From Bacteroidota bacterium (GTDB lineage: Bacteria; Bacteroidota; Bacteroidia; Chitinophagales; Chitinophagaceae), in assembly GCA_023390215.1 (NCBI GenBank), contig JAEWDG010000284.1, forward strand, positions 1-6,283: DNA of 6,283 nt, in the 5' to 3' direction. Under the pieces are notes generated by a model. That model did not search any database. It had not been told where the DNA came from and saw only the letters and a list, made by a program, of their open reading frames with translations. The translations under genes were made by a program, and so were the position numbers. This document shows, in pieces, positions 4,469 through 6,283 of the stretch; within the stretch, counting starts at the first letter, position 1, and every line of letters begins with the position of its first letter.

Positions 4469-6283
4469 TTATCTTAAGAACAATAGTTCACGGTATTTGG
4501 GAAGGGTCCATGATTCATCTTCAACCATCAGTTCGAGTTTATCTACGTGATAGCGGATAAGATCGAAATACTTTCCTTTGACATTATCGCAATAAGCGAT
4601 CGCGCGTTTACGGGTATCCGTCATGTCGTTTGCTTTTTTACGTTCTTCAATCATCTGTTCTACGCTGTCACTGATCACCTGGATATGCTCGCTGATTTTT
4701 TCCAGGATTTGTTTCTGGTTTGCGAATGATTTTTCTTTCAATCCTGCTTCTTTCAATCCACGGATATTTTCAGCGAGCGTGTTTTGGTATTTTATTGCAG
4801 AAGGGATTATGTATGTACTCGCGAGGTCACCCATTACGCGCGCTTCGATCTGCACTTTCTTTATATATTCTTCCAGCATGATCTCATGTCTTGCTTCCAA
4901 CTCGGCAGGTTGATAAATATCATTGCTGATAAATAGTTTATGTGCTTTTTCGCTGGAATAAGCATCCAAAGCCAGCGGTGTCGTTTTTACATTCGGTAGT
5001 CCGCGCTTTGCAGCCTCTTTTTCCCATTCCTCGCTGTAGCCGTCACCTTCGAACAATACTTTTTTGCTTTGGACAATATAATGCTGAATGATTTGAAGTA
5101 TTGCTACCTCTTTCTTCTCGCCTTTTTCAATCAACGCATCTACATCCGCTTTGAATTTTTTCAGGGTTTCCGCCATCACCGCGTTAAGTGTTGTCATTGC
5201 GTTGGCGCAGTTTGCAGAGGAGCCAACAGCTCGGAATTCAAATTTATTTCCTGTGAAAGCAAATGGAGATGTGCGGTTACGGTCTGTATTATCCAGCATC
5301 AATTCAGGTATGCTGCGGTGAATATCCAGTTTTAAAATAGCCTCATCCTGTTCATCGAATTTATCGCCTACCCGTTTTTCGATTTGTGTGAGCACATCAG
5401 TAAGGTATTTACCAATGAAGATCGAGATGATCGCAGGCGGTGCTTCGTTGGCACCTAAACGATGATCGTTACCCGCACTTGCAATGGAAGCACGAAGTAA
5501 CTCGGCATAATCATGAACAGCTTTGATTGTGTTCACGAAGAAAGTAAGGAACATTAAATTCGTCTTCGGTGTTTTTCCCGGAGCTAAAAGATTCACGCCT
5601 GTATCGGTACTCATGCTCCAGTTGTTGTGCTTGCCACTTCCGTTTATACCGGCGAAGGGTTTTTCATGTAGCAACACAAGCAAATTATGACGTTTCGCAA
5701 CGCGGGTCATCACATCCATCAATAATGTATTGTGATCAACTGCAAGATTCGCTTCTTCAAAAATAGGTGCACACTCAAATTGTGCAGGGGCTACCTCATT
5801 GTGACGTGTACGCAGCGGAATCCCCAGTTTATACGCTTCCTGTTCAAAATCGCGCATGTAAGCATATACACGTTCAGGTATCGCGCCGAAATAATGATCT
5901 TCAAGTTGCTGACCTTTAGCAGGCGCATGACCAAAAACAGTCCGGCCAGTAAGAATAAGATCCGGTCTTGCGCTGGCAAGTCCGGCATCAACCACAAAAT
6001 ATTCCTGTTCCCAGCCCAGGGTCGCATTTACCTTAGAAATGTTTTTATCGAAATACTGGCATACATCAACAGCCGCTTTATCAATTGCTGCAAGCGCCCG
6101 CAGTAAAGGTGTTTTCGCATCCAGTGATTCCCCGGTATAGGATACAAAAATGGTCGGAATGCAAAGTGTTTTTCCTTCCCCGATTTCCATAATAAAGGCG
6201 GGAGATGATGGATCCCATGCGGTATAACCCCTTGCCTCAAAAGTCGCTCTTAAGCCCCCGCTCGGAAAAGAAGATGCATCAGG
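4469..6283 (-). CDS. glnN: Type III glutamine synthetase (GSIII), N-terminus beyond window edge
   Basis: GSIII makes glutamine from glutamate, ammonia and ATP in the cytoplasm, and acts as a large dodecamer unlike GSI. The visible 604 residues run to the C-terminus; full-length GSIII has about 720-730 residues, so about 120 from the N-terminal domain are missing. The frame stays open to the window edge with typical GSIII sequence (PDASSFPSGGLRATFEARGY at visible 1-20), so the ATG at 6190 is internal. In visible numbering the catalytic motifs are GWEQEYF (90-96), NEVAPAQFE (162-170), HEKPFAGINGSGKHNNWS (206-223) and the long NRTSPFAFTGNKFEFR motif (336-351) with the glutamate/metal-binding residues. 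The C-terminal ~150 residues form a charged, helical extension characteristic of type III. All motifs seen are intact. GSIII is the common, often main, glutamine synthetase in Bacteroidota; some authors use the symbol glnA. Promoter and start lie outside the window. Confidence 0.97.
   Translation of the reverse strand, partial: PDASSFPSGGLRATFEARGYTAWDPSSPAFIMEIGEGKTLCIPTIFVSYTGESLDAKTPLLRALAAIDKAAVDVCQYFDKNISKVNATLGWEQEYFVVDAGLASARPDLILTGRTVFGHAPAKGQQLEDHYFGAIPERVYAYMRDFEQEAYKLGIPLRTRHNEVAPAQFECAPIFEEANLAVDHNTLLMDVMTRVAKRHNLLVLLHEKPFAGINGSGKHNNWSMSTDTGVNLLAPGKTPKTNLMFLTFFVNTIKAVHDYAELLRASIASAGNDHRLGANEAPPAIISIFIGKYLTDVLTQIEKRVGDKFDEQDEAILKLDIHRSIPELMLDNTDRNRTSPFAFTGNKFEFRAVGSSANCANAMTTLNAVMAETLKKFKADVDALIEKGEKKEVAILQIIQHYIVQSKKVLFEGDGYSEEWEKEAAKRGLPNVKTTPLALDAYSSEKAHKLFISNDIYQPAELEARHEIMLEEYIKKVQIEARVMGDLASTYIIPSAIKYQNTLAENIRGLKEAGLKEKSFANQKQILEKISEHIQVISDSVEQMIEERKKANDMTDTRKRAIAYCDNVKGKYFDLIRYHVDKLELMVEDESWTLPKYRELLFLR

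Noticed and set aside
5732..6106. 124-residue open frame on the + strand, and other long open frames opposite glnN
   Set aside because: They lie wholly inside the strongly conserved glnN coding region, show no domain or family pattern, and are cysteine- and aromatic-rich in the way of antisense frames.
6188..6190. ATG at 6190 (minus) as the glutamine synthetase start
   Set aside because: The same frame continues to the right edge with conserved GSIII sequence, so this methionine is internal.

Overview
The window looks like a chromosomal segment of a Bacteroidota bacterium, most likely from the Chitinophagaceae or a near relative. This rests on four things: a type III glutamine synthetase, a RAYT-type transposase of the kind common in this phylum, a secreted transglutaminase-like protein of a style frequent there, and moderate-to-low G+C with AT-rich intergenic DNA and few Shine-Dalgarno sequences. 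The taxonomic call is an inference from protein style; no marker gene is present.

Layout from left to right. Positions 1-747 (+) are the 3' end of clpB, the disaggregase of the protein quality-control system; its 5' part lies outside the window. After 195 bp of AT-rich spacer, 943-1524 (+) encodes a cytoplasmic DsbA-like thioredoxin-fold protein. Its active site reads SEAC instead of CxxC, and it has a lysine/alanine-rich tail and its own intrinsic terminator (1547-1580). Positions 1589-2310 form a mobile-element unit: a REP-associated tyrosine transposase (RAYT, minus strand) bracketed by two related 36-bp hairpins, each with 16-bp arms and a 4-nt loop. Next come a small membrane-anchored protein of unknown function (2335-2712, +), a cluster of further small hairpin repeats (2750-2855), and a DUF1905/YdeI-OmdA-type protein (2911-3417, +).

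The right half is on the minus strand. A secreted transglutaminase-like protein (3422-4372) appears to have lost its catalytic cysteine. Upstream of it in transcription order lies glnN/glnA type III glutamine synthetase (4469-6283), which runs off the right edge and ends at a strong intrinsic terminator (4411-4446).

The genes do not form one pathway. They read as separate housekeeping and accessory transcription units: proteostasis (ClpB, perhaps the thioredoxin-fold protein), nitrogen assimilation (GSIII), a YdeI-type stress or peptide-resistance protein, and a secreted protein. A RAYT and its repeats have colonised the middle. No CRISPR array, phage genes, RNA gene or defence island is visible. 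The points most worth a second look are the two enzyme-fold proteins that lack their canonical nucleophilic cysteine and the matched hairpins that delimit the RAYT.
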